Source: JBBQWR01 sp038210495 (lineage in GTDB: Bacteria; Planctomycetota; Planctomycetia; Pirellulales; DATAWG01). Taken from it: a stretch of DNA of 50,853 nucleotides. The position numbers were made by a program, and so were the translations under genes. Of the stretch, positions 1-9,046 are shown in pieces; the stretch's first letter is position 1; each line of letters starts with the position of its first letter. The notes under the pieces were generated by a model. The model was not told the origin of the DNA and made no database searches. It saw only the letters and a program-made list of their open reading frames with translations. The stretch spans positions 1-50,853 of the forward strand of contig JBBQWR010000044.1 in the NCBI GenBank assembly GCA_038210495.1, written 5' to 3'.

Positions 1-277
1 TTGCGTCTGCGCCCCGCCCCACGTCGGGCTGATCGTGTGCTTCCGCGAAGCGGTGTTGCAAACGGCTGTGGTAGCCTCAGAGCGAACGCCCAGCCGGCCC
101 TGTGATCGAGGGTCCAGCCGCACTCGCGCGCAAGCCGGCCGAGTCATATTCGGTCTACCACCCGCGGCGAACGAGCTAACAAGACTCACTTCGCGCCGCA
201 CGCGGCAAACAAGAACGCCGGCTTCACTAAGCCAGCCCGACAAAATAAAGCCAATCGGCCCGCGACTCGCTCGCCCC

Positions 278-316
278 CGGCCCCGCTGCGCACACTCAGC
301 GGGGCCGATTTTTCTT
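278..316 (+). terminator. Strong intrinsic terminator with no recognised upstream gene
   Basis: An 11-bp perfect GC-rich stem (CGGCCCCGCTG at 278-288, CAGCGGGGCCG at 297-307) encloses an 8-nt loop and is followed by ATTTTTCTT. The T-tract lies only on the plus-strand side, so it ends a plus-strand transcript. Bases 1-277 hold no convincing reading frame but contain several short inverted repeats (for example GGCTT-CACT-AAGCC near 221-240). The transcript is either a gene ending left of the window or a non-coding RNA. Confidence 0.8.
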
Positions 317-460
317 ACGCCACGCCATTCGCGCGGACCGGAGTCATTTTTCGGACCACCCACCTCATTTGCGCGATGGAGCCGTGGCGCCCGACGGTCG
401 CTCGTGAAGATCGCCGGGCCCGATCCAGCCGAGTTTTAAGCGTCTTTGGGCTCGAAAAAA

Positions 461-489
461 TTGACACCCGGCCAGACCGGATTCATAAT
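461..489 (+). promoter_or_regulatory. Sigma70-type promoter for the GH19-like gene
   Basis: TTGACA at 461-466 and CATAAT at 484-489 are separated by exactly 17 bp, close to the sigma70 consensus. Transcription would begin near 495. This rules out the in-frame TTG at 489, which overlaps the -10 box, and supports the ATG at 582 as the start of the next gene. The call comes from sequence match only. Confidence 0.65.
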
Positions 490-581
490 TGGCTTGCACT
501 TCCAAAGTAGGGGGCGATTCGCTTTCCACGCTTTCGCGATGGGCCGGCGACTGGCGCCCATCCAGCCGGGATTTACCACCC

Positions 582-1229
582 ATGCCAGACGGAAACAATC
601 ATCGCGACGTCGACCATCGTGCGAAGCATGAGCGAGTTCTGCCGATCACGATCCGGCAGTTTCACAAAATCATGCCGCATGCGCCTCCTAGATATTTGGA
701 TGCGCTGAACGCGGCGATGACTCGATTTCAGATCAACACCCGCAAGCGAATCGCGGCGTTCCTGTCTCAGTTGGCCGTGGCGAGCGACGAATTGCGCGAC
801 GCCACCAATGTTTGGTTGCATGAGCACCAGTCCGATCAATCCGCGCGCGGTGATAAAGCCAGTCATCCGAAACCCGGCGGCAAAAACTCCGATTCGAAAA
901 AGTTTTCTGCTGGATCACCTGAGAAGCAAGCGGAACGGCAGCGCGCCGCCGCATGGGATAACTATCAGGCGGTCAAAAAGGAATACACTCCCCGCTCGAG
1001 CGGCAACGGGGCTTATCCCTTCGATCCGGCGACGAACCTTCTCGCCTCGGCATACTATTTCGCGATTCTCAAAGGACTCTGCCTTCCGGCGGACGATGTC
1101 GACCCCAAGGAGCTTCTCAGCATCTGCAATGTGAACGCGAACCTGACCATGGCGTCGACCGGAAGCTATCAGGGTCAAGACGATCGGCTGCAGTATTTCC
1201 ACCGGGCGCTCGAAGCTCTCGCCCCGTAG
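582..1229 (+). CDS. GH19 chitinase/lysozyme-like protein lacking the catalytic motif
   Basis: This 215-aa protein resembles the COG3179 group of small GH19 chitinase/endolysin-like proteins at both ends. Its N-terminal part (ITIRQFHKIMPHAPP, then LNAAMTRFQINTRKRIAAFL) matches the helices that normally lead into a HESGE motif carrying the catalytic Glu. Its C-terminal part (LLASAYYFAILKGL, then DDRLQYFHRALEAL) matches the family's closing helices. Here HESGE reads VASDE, so the acid is missing. The usual glycine-rich GRGxIQxTG segment is replaced by a charged Lys/Ser/Gln-rich stretch followed by WDNY. No signal peptide is visible. The start at ATG 582 is chosen from the promoter at 461-489. 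The likely role is non-catalytic binding or scaffolding; a decayed gene is less likely because the frame and promoter are intact. Family assignment is from remembered motifs. Confidence 0.6.
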   Translation: MPDGNNHRDVDHRAKHERVLPITIRQFHKIMPHAPPRYLDALNAAMTRFQINTRKRIAAFLSQLAVASDELRDATNVWLHEHQSDQSARGDKASHPKPGGKNSDSKKFSAGSPEKQAERQRAAAWDNYQAVKKEYTPRSSGNGAYPFDPATNLLASAYYFAILKGLCLPADDVDPKELLSICNVNANLTMASTGSYQGQDDRLQYFHRALEALAP

Positions 1230-1408
1230 CGGAATTTGTGACAATTCCGAGGCCCAGCGCCGTGGCCACCGAATTTTTACAAATTCTGCTACATTTTTAC
1301 GACCGAACTGAAGGGGGCGATAATCATTGTTTCGGTTTGTCGCCGATCAAGCGTCGGGGGAATCCAGAACTCCTAGGAGTCGCTTCCGCGAGTGGCGGCG
1401 GCCGCCGG

Positions 1409-1765
1409 CTATTCCGCAGGCGCCTCGGCGGCCGGCTCTTCGCTCTTCTCCGGCGGCGGCGGGCTCGTAGCCCGGATCGCTCGGGCGGCGTTCTGGCCGT
1501 CGGCCGTTCGCGCGGTGATTTCGCTCCCCGCTTTGATGTCGGCCAGTTTCGCCCGCTTGTCGTCGACGACGATGATCGCGTCTGCCGGCGCCGAGATCGA
1601 TCGTTCTCTCCGTTGGTCGAGATCTTGAGCAGGTCGGCGGCTGCATAGGCTTCGACCCACCGTCCCCGAGATCAACGGGCTTGGATCGGCGTCCATCTCG
1701 ATCGCGTTGTCGGTCTTGCCATCGAACTTCGGCTGTCCGCACAAGCCAAACTCGGCACGCGAAGC
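1409..1765 (-). pseudogene. Frame-broken remnant of an unidentified protein
   Basis: Immediately downstream of the SASA esterase, the minus strand has protein-like sequence that changes frame at least twice. One frame has CGQPKFDGKTDNAIEMDADP, another gives RWVEAYAAADLLKISTNGE from about 1650 to 1600, and a third gives ADAIIVVDDKRAKLADIKAG followed by an Ala/Pro/Glu tail and a stop at 1409. Joined, these read as one continuous small beta-rich domain of the kind that sets a constant (VDDKRAKLADIKAG) as often seen in planctomycete secreted proteins. No start codon with a ribosome site is evident. It is either a decayed gene or one with sequencing errors; the function is not recognised. Confidence 0.4.
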
Positions 1766-1773
1766 GCGATTAC

Positions 1774-4545
1774 CTACTCTTTCACGGCTTGTCGCGTGAC
1801 GATGGGCACATAGCCGACTTCCAAGCCCTTCGGAGGAATGACGATCACCGCCGGATCCAGATCCGCGAGTTTGCCGACTGTTGGGGGGAGAAGGTAATCG
1901 CGGTCCTTCGTCCATTTCTTGTGCAGCATCTCCACCCGCTTCTGAAGGCTCTCCCGCTCGTCGGCGGTCATGTCGGCGTTCAGCAAGGCGGGCTGGTCGG
2001 CGAAACGATACCAGTAATAGGTCGCTACGCTGCCGTCACCCAGTTTCGCCTCGAACGGTCCCGCCGCCGGACCCGGCTTCTTCCAGCAACTGTCCGCGTC
2101 ATCGGGAGTGACATATGCTTCGGGTTGGGCTTCGCGCGACGGAGGAAACGCGACCTTGACCAAGCCGGTCTCGGCCGGCACGTCCTTGGGGCTGACCACG
2201 ACCCACTGCCCCTTGTCTTTGGCGCCCTTCTCTAGGCGATAGTATTCGGGCAGGGTGACGAGCGCCCCGTCCTTCGAGTCGGCTTTCATCACCAAGTCTT
2301 TGGTCCACCGATAACCATAGGTGGTGTCATCAAGGGCGACGGGGGTGGCGAACGAACTCCAGGCGAGCGGCGATTTGCTGGGCTTTTTTGTGTCGGGAGG
2401 GTAGATTTCCCAGGTGGCTCCGCCCTTCCCGTCGAAGGTGTAGACGCTGGTGGCCTTGGGGTCGATCTCGCCGGAAACCGCCTCCCCGCCGTCGAACCAC
2501 GCTTTCACGCCGTCCCACAGCGCGGCCTTTTTGTAGGCGGTGATGCGATGCAATAACGCCGCATCTCCGTCCGCTCTCCCTGGGAACTGCGTGGGGGCGA
2601 TTCGGGCGTAAGTATCTCCCTTCGCGTCTTGGGAGAGGTATGCGGGGATGTACTGGGTCTCCATCTGCAGCGCCCTGTTCGGATTGGACGGCCGGGTGTC
2701 GAGAAATAGACCGCTCAGCTTGAGGTTCTCGACGGACGGACGCGACCAGAAATACGGCAGGAAGAATGCCACCGGCCCCTTGAAGTTGCCGGTGTTGAGG
2801 AACAAGGTCCAACAGTGGTCCCCGGTCGGCACGTTCTTCCCCGCGGTCGTCTTCTTGGGCGACGTGAGCGGCAGCGGCAGGTAGCCGTACCCGAAGAGTT
2901 CCCCGCAGGCGCCCTGCTTGAGGTTGAGGCCGTCCGGGGGCCAGAGCACCCACGGGCTGAGTTGGGCCACGGCGTACTTGCCTTTGGGTTTTTTCCAGTC
3001 GCGGCCCTGGCCGGCGCCCGGGCCGTTGGCCCATTCGGTGAACTCCAGGGCCACGCCGCCCATGATGAACTTCGGCGTTTCGGTGGCGAACCGCGTGTCG
3101 TGCCACCAGCCGAGTCCCCCCTCGATGTCGGAGTAGTGTTTCTTCGGCGCCTGGCCTTCGAACTGGGCGAACATCCAGGTGCCGAACAACCCACTCTGGA
3201 AGTCCTGCCCCGGATAATTCTTCAAGAGCGGCCAGGCGGCAACATACATGGAGAACCCGGCGTTATAGTCCTTGTCGACTTTGTCGTGTGACACGATGAG
3301 GTAGCCCGCCATCTCCGCTTGGCGTGGCGCGGGTTTGACGCTGACGATGGCCTCGGCGAACGCCTTGCCGATCGGCGCCATGATCTTGGCGGCGCCGAGA
3401 TAGTGATAGCCTCCGTTCGAGACACCCGCCTTGAAACGTTTCAATTCCTCCGGCGTAAAGGCCTCCGCGATGGCCTTCTTCCGCGCATCTTCTTTTGCCG
3501 CAGCCTTCAGGCTCGGATCCTTCTTGAACTCCCGATCCAGTTTCTCATTCAGCTTTTCCATCCGCTGTTGCAGTGCGTCCAGATCGTCGTCCCAAAACGA
3601 CGCCGTCTCCACCGCCACCACATTGCCTTTGAATTCCGGAAGCTCCGCCGCTGCGGTCTGAGCCTGCCGGAAATACATTTGGCGGGCCTTCTTGCCTTCC
3701 TGAACGCCGCCGATCCCCATGACGCCGATCACGAAGGGCAGCTTCGGGGCCTCGAGATCTTTGCGCACATCGCGAATGAGGTCCGCCAGCAGTTCCCCGT
3801 ACAGGTCGAACCCGCCGGGCTTCATCTGCTTGTCGTATGTCCAGTCGGACACGAGGTCATTAAACCCTTGAAACCAGACGAACCCGGCCAGTTCGTAGCC
3901 CTGTTTCTCATCGTACTCCGGCGCCACCCGCTTGATGTCCTTGCAGACGGTCCGCACGTGTTCGATCATGTGGCGGTAGAACACGCCCGTGGCTTTGATC
4001 TTTTCCGCTGTAATCTTTTCTAGATCGTCGCCGCGCTGCTTGCACTGCTTCAACTCGTAGTCGCTCCACACGTAGGGCCCGGCGCTCGGCGGGCGGAAAT
4101 CGGTGTGCAGACTCCGGCCGCCCCATGACGTCTTGATGATTAGGATTGGCTCGCCCAGCACCTTCTCCAGGGTGATGCCGAACGTGAACTCCGGGCCGAT
4201 CTTTTCCGCCGAAGCGCCAAAGCCCGCCGTTAGCTTGCCCTTCTGCTCGTTGAGATCGGAGTAACGATCCCCGAGGCAGCCGACGGACGAAATCCAGACC
4301 TTCTCGCACACCTGCGGTTTGCCGTCCGAGGTGCGCATCGCCTTAAGGAGCGGCGCGGTCTTGAGGTCGTCGGCCAGAGAATCGAACGTCGAGAGGCTGG
4401 CGTGCCCCTGCATGTTCGACTGCCCGGCCAGGATGTACACCTTCAACGGCTTCTCGGCGGCCGGCGCGGCGCTCGCAGCCACCGTCAGCATCAACAGAGA
4501 GCAAACGAGGATTTGTGCGTGAAATCGGCCGTGAGGCGGAAGCAT
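1774..4545 (-). CDS. Secreted SASA-family carbohydrate esterase with a large C-terminal extension
   Basis: A 923-aa exported protein. A signal peptide (hydrophobic LVCSLLMLTVAASAAPAAE) ends near residue 30. Residues 35 to about 400 form an SGNH-type esterase of the sialate O-acetylesterase/SASA group: ILAGQSNMQG carries the likely nucleophile Ser43, followed by KTSWGGRSL and VWFQGFND blocks, and a late NGGYHYLG that probably supplies the catalytic His, with Asn where an Asp is often found. Such enzymes remove acetyl groups from sugars, here probably outside the cytoplasm. Residues from about 405 to 923, with many Trp and Tyr (GWWHDTRF, WANGPGAGQG), do not match a domain I know. The gene stands alone; the 1362-aa gene upstream on the same strand ends at its start after 67 bp. 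Substrate is unknown. Confidence 0.8.
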   Translation of the reverse strand: MLPPHGRFHAQILVCSLLMLTVAASAAPAAEKPLKVYILAGQSNMQGHASLSTFDSLADDLKTAPLLKAMRTSDGKPQVCEKVWISSVGCLGDRYSDLNEQKGKLTAGFGASAEKIGPEFTFGITLEKVLGEPILIIKTSWGGRSLHTDFRPPSAGPYVWSDYELKQCKQRGDDLEKITAEKIKATGVFYRHMIEHVRTVCKDIKRVAPEYDEKQGYELAGFVWFQGFNDLVSDWTYDKQMKPGGFDLYGELLADLIRDVRKDLEAPKLPFVIGVMGIGGVQEGKKARQMYFRQAQTAAAELPEFKGNVVAVETASFWDDDLDALQQRMEKLNEKLDREFKKDPSLKAAAKEDARKKAIAEAFTPEELKRFKAGVSNGGYHYLGAAKIMAPIGKAFAEAIVSVKPAPRQAEMAGYLIVSHDKVDKDYNAGFSMYVAAWPLLKNYPGQDFQSGLFGTWMFAQFEGQAPKKHYSDIEGGLGWWHDTRFATETPKFIMGGVALEFTEWANGPGAGQGRDWKKPKGKYAVAQLSPWVLWPPDGLNLKQGACGELFGYGYLPLPLTSPKKTTAGKNVPTGDHCWTLFLNTGNFKGPVAFFLPYFWSRPSVENLKLSGLFLDTRPSNPNRALQMETQYIPAYLSQDAKGDTYARIAPTQFPGRADGDAALLHRITAYKKAALWDGVKAWFDGGEAVSGEIDPKATSVYTFDGKGGATWEIYPPDTKKPSKSPLAWSSFATPVALDDTTYGYRWTKDLVMKADSKDGALVTLPEYYRLEKGAKDKGQWVVVSPKDVPAETGLVKVAFPPSREAQPEAYVTPDDADSCWKKPGPAAGPFEAKLGDGSVATYYWYRFADQPALLNADMTADERESLQKRVEMLHKKWTKDRDYLLPPTVGKLADLDPAVIVIPPKGLEVGYVPIVTRQAVKE

Positions 4546-4612
4546 TTTGGAACCTCAGGATGTTTGGGGATTGCGGCATGGCGCCATGCGACGGCGCAAT
4601 CACTCGTCGCGC

Positions 4613-7600
4613 TCACTTCGCCTCCAACCGCCGGATTTCCCAGTTCGAGAGCTGATCTTGAATCTGCTCCCAGGTGAGCTGCGCGCGGGGGGTTTGATCC
4701 AAGAGGTCGCCGGTGGGGTCGTCGAGTTGCCCGCCGCAGGCGCGCTCGATTTCTTCTTCCAGGACAGCTAGCCAGTCGGGCAGGTCGAGGCCGGCGCCGG
4801 TTGGTTCTTGGGCAAGCTCGCTGGCCTCGGCTTCGAGCGCGGGGAACGCTTTGGAGGGAAGATCGCGGCGGGCTTCTTCCGCCGACGGGCGAACCAGCGC
4901 CCGGACGCGGTCGATCGCCAGGGGGCGAATGAAGTGCTCGCCCAGACGATCCGCGACGGTCGAGAGCCGCATCCCGTATTTCTTTTGCAGTTCGGCCAGT
5001 CGCTTCAGTTGTTGATCGGCCGTGGCGCTCGTTTCTCGGGCCATCGCGCGGCGCCACATGGCCGCCGCCGCCTCGTGTCCCTCGCGAATCAGCACCTCGT
5101 GGACCATCGTTACCGGCCGTAGATTCCAGTGGATACGATCGTAAACGGCCTTGCAGCGGAGGAAATCCAACAGCGAATAAAGCAATTCACCCCGATCGGA
5201 TTGCGTCGTCGTGGCATTGTAGTCGCGATACTCCGGATAATTTTCGACGATCGCCTCGATCACCAGCGACAAGTGCTTGCGGGCTTGGGCGCGGGGTAGC
5301 CGGCCGTCGAGTTCCGCGATGACCAGCAGGTTGTCGGCGGCATCGGGGTCGGCGACGAGTTGATCGAGCCAAGCGTCGACCCCTTCGTGCAAGATCGCTC
5401 GCAGGTTGCCCAGGTTGAAAAACGATTGCGTGAACAGATCGTGGCCGTATCGCTCGACGAAAGCGACGAGCTCGGCCCAATCTTTTTCGGCCGCGATTTT
5501 TTCCAGCACCGACAATCGCAGCGTATGGCTATGCGAGCCCCACTGCGGCAGCAGCGATTCGGTGACATGCTGTAGGCAATCGATCAGATCCGACTCGGTC
5601 GATTCTTCGTCGCCGGCCTGAGCCACCGTGCGCACGTCGGGCTTGGTGGTCCAGTGACGCGAGGAATCGACGACCGTCTCGATGATCGCCTTGAAGCCGA
5701 TCTCGAACAGCCGATCGAACTCGGTCACGGCGCCGGCGCCGAGCGGATGATCGCGCTCCATCGCCCGGGCTGTCTGAATCAATTGGCATGTCTCGCGAAG
5801 CAGGCCCAATCGCGGCAGACGGCGGAGCAATTCGCGAAACATTTGCTGCAGCCCACGTACCGCGGCGATCTTGCTGGGATCGCCGCCGCGAGCCAGTCGC
5901 ACATACAGCAGGGGCTGCTGCCGGACGACAGCAAGAAAGGGATGCCATGCGCGGCGGGCCATCTCGACGTCGCCATTCAGCACGGCTTGCCATAATTGAT
6001 CGGTCGCGTCGACGGCCGAAGATTCCGAAGGCGCCGCCGCACTGACGGGGGCGATGGCGTTCGCCTGCATACCCGAACTCGTCGATCCACAACGCCGACT
6101 GCAAGCCGCCGCCATGAAGTGCCGCGCTTCGTCCATCGTGACCCAGGTGGCGATAATCCGCTCGAGCAGCGACTCCTTGATATTCGTCCGCCGATCGTAT
6201 TCGACGAGCGATTCGCTCGAGGCGGACGGTCCCGCGACCGCTTGCCCGGCCACGTCGACCGCGAGTTGACCCAGCCGACCGCGATTGTGCTCAGCCCGAT
6301 CTCGCCAAGCGATAATCGCATCGCAGATCGCCGGGCGATTGATGCTCTGGGTCATCTGGGCGACCGCGACCTGCTTCCAGAGTCGAGCGAGCGTGCTCAA
6401 GAAAGCGAGGCGACGCATGAGCCGGTGCGATTCGGCTTCAAGCTGGTAGTCGGACGCCGGATTGCCCCCTTCCATCATGCTGCCTTCGACGCCATCGGCC
6501 GTACTGTCGCGATAGACCATCTCGTCGTAGGCGGCGCGATACACGTTGTCTCGGGGCCGATCTTCGTCGGGATCGAAATCCGGCGAATCTTCATCTGGCG
6601 ATTCAAGGACCGGTAGGTCGCCAAAGTCGTCGGCCGAGTTGCTATTGCGACGCGAGCCGGCGGCCGACTCAAGGCCGGGCACTTCCCAAAAACTTTCGGC
6701 GTTCGCTTCGATGAAATCGAAATAGCGCTGAATCAGTTTGCGGCTATCTGTTCCCGCGGCTGCGGCGGCTGGACCGACGCCCGCGACCCCGCGCAGATCG
6801 GATAGCGCCATTTGCATCCAGCGCGTGGCCAGTTGATGGAACGAATGGGGTCCCTCCTCGAGTCGCACGTCGTCCGCTTGACTGACCCAATGAATGAGCA
6901 GCGCCAAGGCTGCGGCCAGATCGTGCTTTTCCAGAAGCGACTCGATCACCCAAGCATAGGCTTGAGGCGAGTCGAACTGATCGATGTAGGGGCGCCAGAA
7001 ATTTAGATCGCCGCCGTTGGCGCCCGCCTCGTGCCATGCGGAAAGTGCGCCGGCCACTTTCTCGGCCGCCGCGTGCGCCGCGCGCCCCGAGACCCAGCGG
7101 AGACCCGACACGGCGTCGCTGGCGAATTGGTCCCACCACTCCGCCAGCTTCAGAAAACGATCGGGCAACTCGGCGAGCACCTGCCGATCGTGACTCGCCG
7201 CGGCTTGATGCCACAGCCGAGCCTGCGCGTTGAAAATCCGTTCCATCATTTCGATCAACTCGTCGACTCGCGGATCGGGAATGCTGTTCTCGACCGCCGG
7301 AAACAAGCTGTACTGACCGCCAAAGCCCAGGATGCTCCAAGGATCGACGATGGCGCCGCAATGGATACCGCGCTCCAGCAAATCTTCAATCTGAACGATG
7401 CAGGCTTGGCCATCGACGAGTTGCCCGCGCTCGGCGGCGCGATGAGCGGCCGTCACCAGGCATTGAATCTGACACACGATCCGCGCGGAGACAGCCGGGA
7501 CGATTTGCACTTGCCGCAGAGCCGCTTCGGGAAAGCCGAGCCGAGCGAAAAGCTGCGCCAGATGCACATGTTGCATTTGCAACGCTCGGCGCCGCGCGAG

Positions 7601-8701
7601 CTGGGCGTTTAAATGTTGGCGCGCCGCTGCGAACGGTTGATGCAGCGCGGCGGCCTCCATTTGCAATCGCTCGGCTTGCGAGCCGGTGAGTCGATTGAAG
7701 AGCTGCCGATAAAAAGCATCTCGATAAGCGGCGATCTGCGGCAGCAAATTGGCCAACGTCACCGATGAATCGTGCGTCTGGGGACTGCTGCCGCTGGCGC
7801 CGGAAGCCATCAAGATGATTCCCGCCAGGACAGTCGCCGCCTCGAACAGCAGTTCTTCTCGCGGGACGGAGCCGGAGGCCTCGACCCGATCCAACAGCGC
7901 ATCGAGCGTCACCTGTTGCAGCACGAAGCGACGAAAGCGGCCTTGGCGATCCAATAAGTGCGGGTCCCATTGGCCGAAATGATAGTTCGGCCGCTTGTTC
8001 ACGGGATGATTGAAATCGTACGCCCGAGGATCGACGGCCAGCTCATCGAGCAATTCGGTATCGAACCAGGCTGAGTCGAGAATTGTCCGATCGGTGCTCC
8101 GGAGCAAGTCGAGCGCGAGGGCCACCAGTTGTTGATAGCGACCGACCGCCACGTCGGCGCCCGCCACGTAGAGCGGAATCGGTCGGACCCGTTCGTGGGC
8201 ATAGGGCTCGATTTTCTGCGACGAGTTCAACACGGCGATCGGGCGATGGCCGACGAAATCGTTCAACCGCAGCAAGGCGCCATCCCGAATCCGTTCGACC
8301 TCGTCCCAACGCGCCCCTTCGGCCAGCACGGCCTCGAACACGCGACCGATGAAGAACGGCCGTAGCAGTTCTCCGTCCGACAGATGAAATAGCAGATCGT
8401 GGTGATGCTCGCGGTAGGCCGGCAGCACGACGTCGAAAGTCAGCCGCAGGGCCGCTCGCGCTTGCTCCGGATCGGCGAACGGCGCCGAGCGGCCGGTCAA
8501 CTCGGTCAGCTTTTCTTCAAGTTGACGATGCAGGATGCGAGGCGACTCATCGGGATTGGCGCCCGACGATTCGATTTGCTCCATCAGTCGGTTCAGATTC
8601 CGCAAAAATCGCGGATCGGCAGCGCCGGAGGAGAAATTCAAATACCCCAGCATTTCTTGCCATATCTCTTGGCTTTGCTTGACGCTGGGGTGGTTCGTCA
8701 T
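4613..8701 (-). CDS. Large uncharacterised protein, mostly helical (1362 aa)
   Basis: The protein is 1362 aa, cytoplasmic by appearance (no signal peptide or membrane segment), and dominated by Leu/Ala/Arg-rich amphipathic helices. The start MTNHPSVKQSQEIWQEMLGY at 8701 is the only sensible one. An acidic low-complexity linker (about residues 680-725, with repeated Asp/Glu/Pro such as SPDEDSPDFDPDED) divides it into two helical halves. No catalytic motif or named domain is recognised; the helical spacing is compatible with a solenoid or scaffold, which is inference only. It lies 67 bp upstream of the SASA esterase on the same strand, but nothing links them functionally. I believe it is a real gene because codon usage is consistent and the frame stays open over 4 kb. 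Confidence 0.75.
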   Translation of the reverse strand: MTNHPSVKQSQEIWQEMLGYLNFSSGAADPRFLRNLNRLMEQIESSGANPDESPRILHRQLEEKLTELTGRSAPFADPEQARAALRLTFDVVLPAYREHHHDLLFHLSDGELLRPFFIGRVFEAVLAEGARWDEVERIRDGALLRLNDFVGHRPIAVLNSSQKIEPYAHERVRPIPLYVAGADVAVGRYQQLVALALDLLRSTDRTILDSAWFDTELLDELAVDPRAYDFNHPVNKRPNYHFGQWDPHLLDRQGRFRRFVLQQVTLDALLDRVEASGSVPREELLFEAATVLAGIILMASGASGSSPQTHDSSVTLANLLPQIAAYRDAFYRQLFNRLTGSQAERLQMEAAALHQPFAAARQHLNAQLARRRALQMQHVHLAQLFARLGFPEAALRQVQIVPAVSARIVCQIQCLVTAAHRAAERGQLVDGQACIVQIEDLLERGIHCGAIVDPWSILGFGGQYSLFPAVENSIPDPRVDELIEMMERIFNAQARLWHQAAASHDRQVLAELPDRFLKLAEWWDQFASDAVSGLRWVSGRAAHAAAEKVAGALSAWHEAGANGGDLNFWRPYIDQFDSPQAYAWVIESLLEKHDLAAALALLIHWVSQADDVRLEEGPHSFHQLATRWMQMALSDLRGVAGVGPAAAAAGTDSRKLIQRYFDFIEANAESFWEVPGLESAAGSRRNSNSADDFGDLPVLESPDEDSPDFDPDEDRPRDNVYRAAYDEMVYRDSTADGVEGSMMEGGNPASDYQLEAESHRLMRRLAFLSTLARLWKQVAVAQMTQSINRPAICDAIIAWRDRAEHNRGRLGQLAVDVAGQAVAGPSASSESLVEYDRRTNIKESLLERIIATWVTMDEARHFMAAACSRRCGSTSSGMQANAIAPVSAAAPSESSAVDATDQLWQAVLNGDVEMARRAWHPFLAVVRQQPLLYVRLARGGDPSKIAAVRGLQQMFRELLRRLPRLGLLRETCQLIQTARAMERDHPLGAGAVTEFDRLFEIGFKAIIETVVDSSRHWTTKPDVRTVAQAGDEESTESDLIDCLQHVTESLLPQWGSHSHTLRLSVLEKIAAEKDWAELVAFVERYGHDLFTQSFFNLGNLRAILHEGVDAWLDQLVADPDAADNLLVIAELDGRLPRAQARKHLSLVIEAIVENYPEYRDYNATTTQSDRGELLYSLLDFLRCKAVYDRIHWNLRPVTMVHEVLIREGHEAAAAMWRRAMARETSATADQQLKRLAELQKKYGMRLSTVADRLGEHFIRPLAIDRVRALVRPSAEEARRDLPSKAFPALEAEASELAQEPTGAGLDLPDWLAVLEEEIERACGGQLDDPTGDLLDQTPRAQLTWEQIQDQLSNWEIRRLEAK

Positions 8702-9046
8702 GCCTAGTGCTCCGCCATCCGGCGACTGCAGCCGGAAGTCGCCGATGTTGCCGTTTTGGTTAGGTTAGGCTTTCAGTAGCGCTTCGCGGACGTCCGACAG
8801 CCAGAAACGGCCGATGTCGTGACTGCCGTGCCCGAGTCTTTCGAGTGTTGAAAACAGGCGACAAATCGCCAAAGTTGTTATGCGGCAAAAGTGGTTCGGG
8901 TGCAACCCGTCATGGCTGCGAGCGCCGTGCAATCAGGGCGCGCCAAGGGGCGGAATCTCAGGCAATCCTAGGCGAGTGACGCCGAAGGATTCAACCGGGC
9001 TTCGGCGCGGCGCCTCCAGCCCCGGCCAACCGGCGCCGTGTTTAGA
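8702..9046. other. Intergenic region between the 1362-aa gene and ndk
   Basis: No gene is seen here. The stretch contains a hairpin CCGGCGACT...AGTCGCCG at about 8720-8746, just upstream of the 1362-aa gene, and near 9010-9035 a copy of the GGCTGGAGGCGC / GCGCCTCCAGCC dispersed repeat. Confidence 0.6.
9018..9035. repeat. Dispersed GCGCCTCCAGCCCCGGCC repeat, copy 1
   Basis: GCGCCTCCAGCCCCGGCC here recurs with small changes at about 9649-9664 and, in reverse orientation, at 34938-34979 as CGGGTGGCCGGGGCTGGAGG plus GCGCTTCGCCG. All copies are intergenic. Confidence 0.55.

Noticed and set aside
1..277. tmRNA, RNase P RNA or SRP RNA at the left edge
   Set aside because: I looked for the tmRNA tag and CCA end, the RNase P conserved boxes and the SRP tetraloop motif and found none, so no name was given.
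35..439. A plus-strand open frame at the left edge
   Set aside because: It runs through the terminator stem at 278-316, has no ribosome site and gives Arg/Pro-rich sequence without any pattern.
3319..4023. Plus-strand open frames inside the SASA esterase
   Set aside because: They are antisense to a gene with signal peptide and SGNH motifs; their products have no recognisable pattern.
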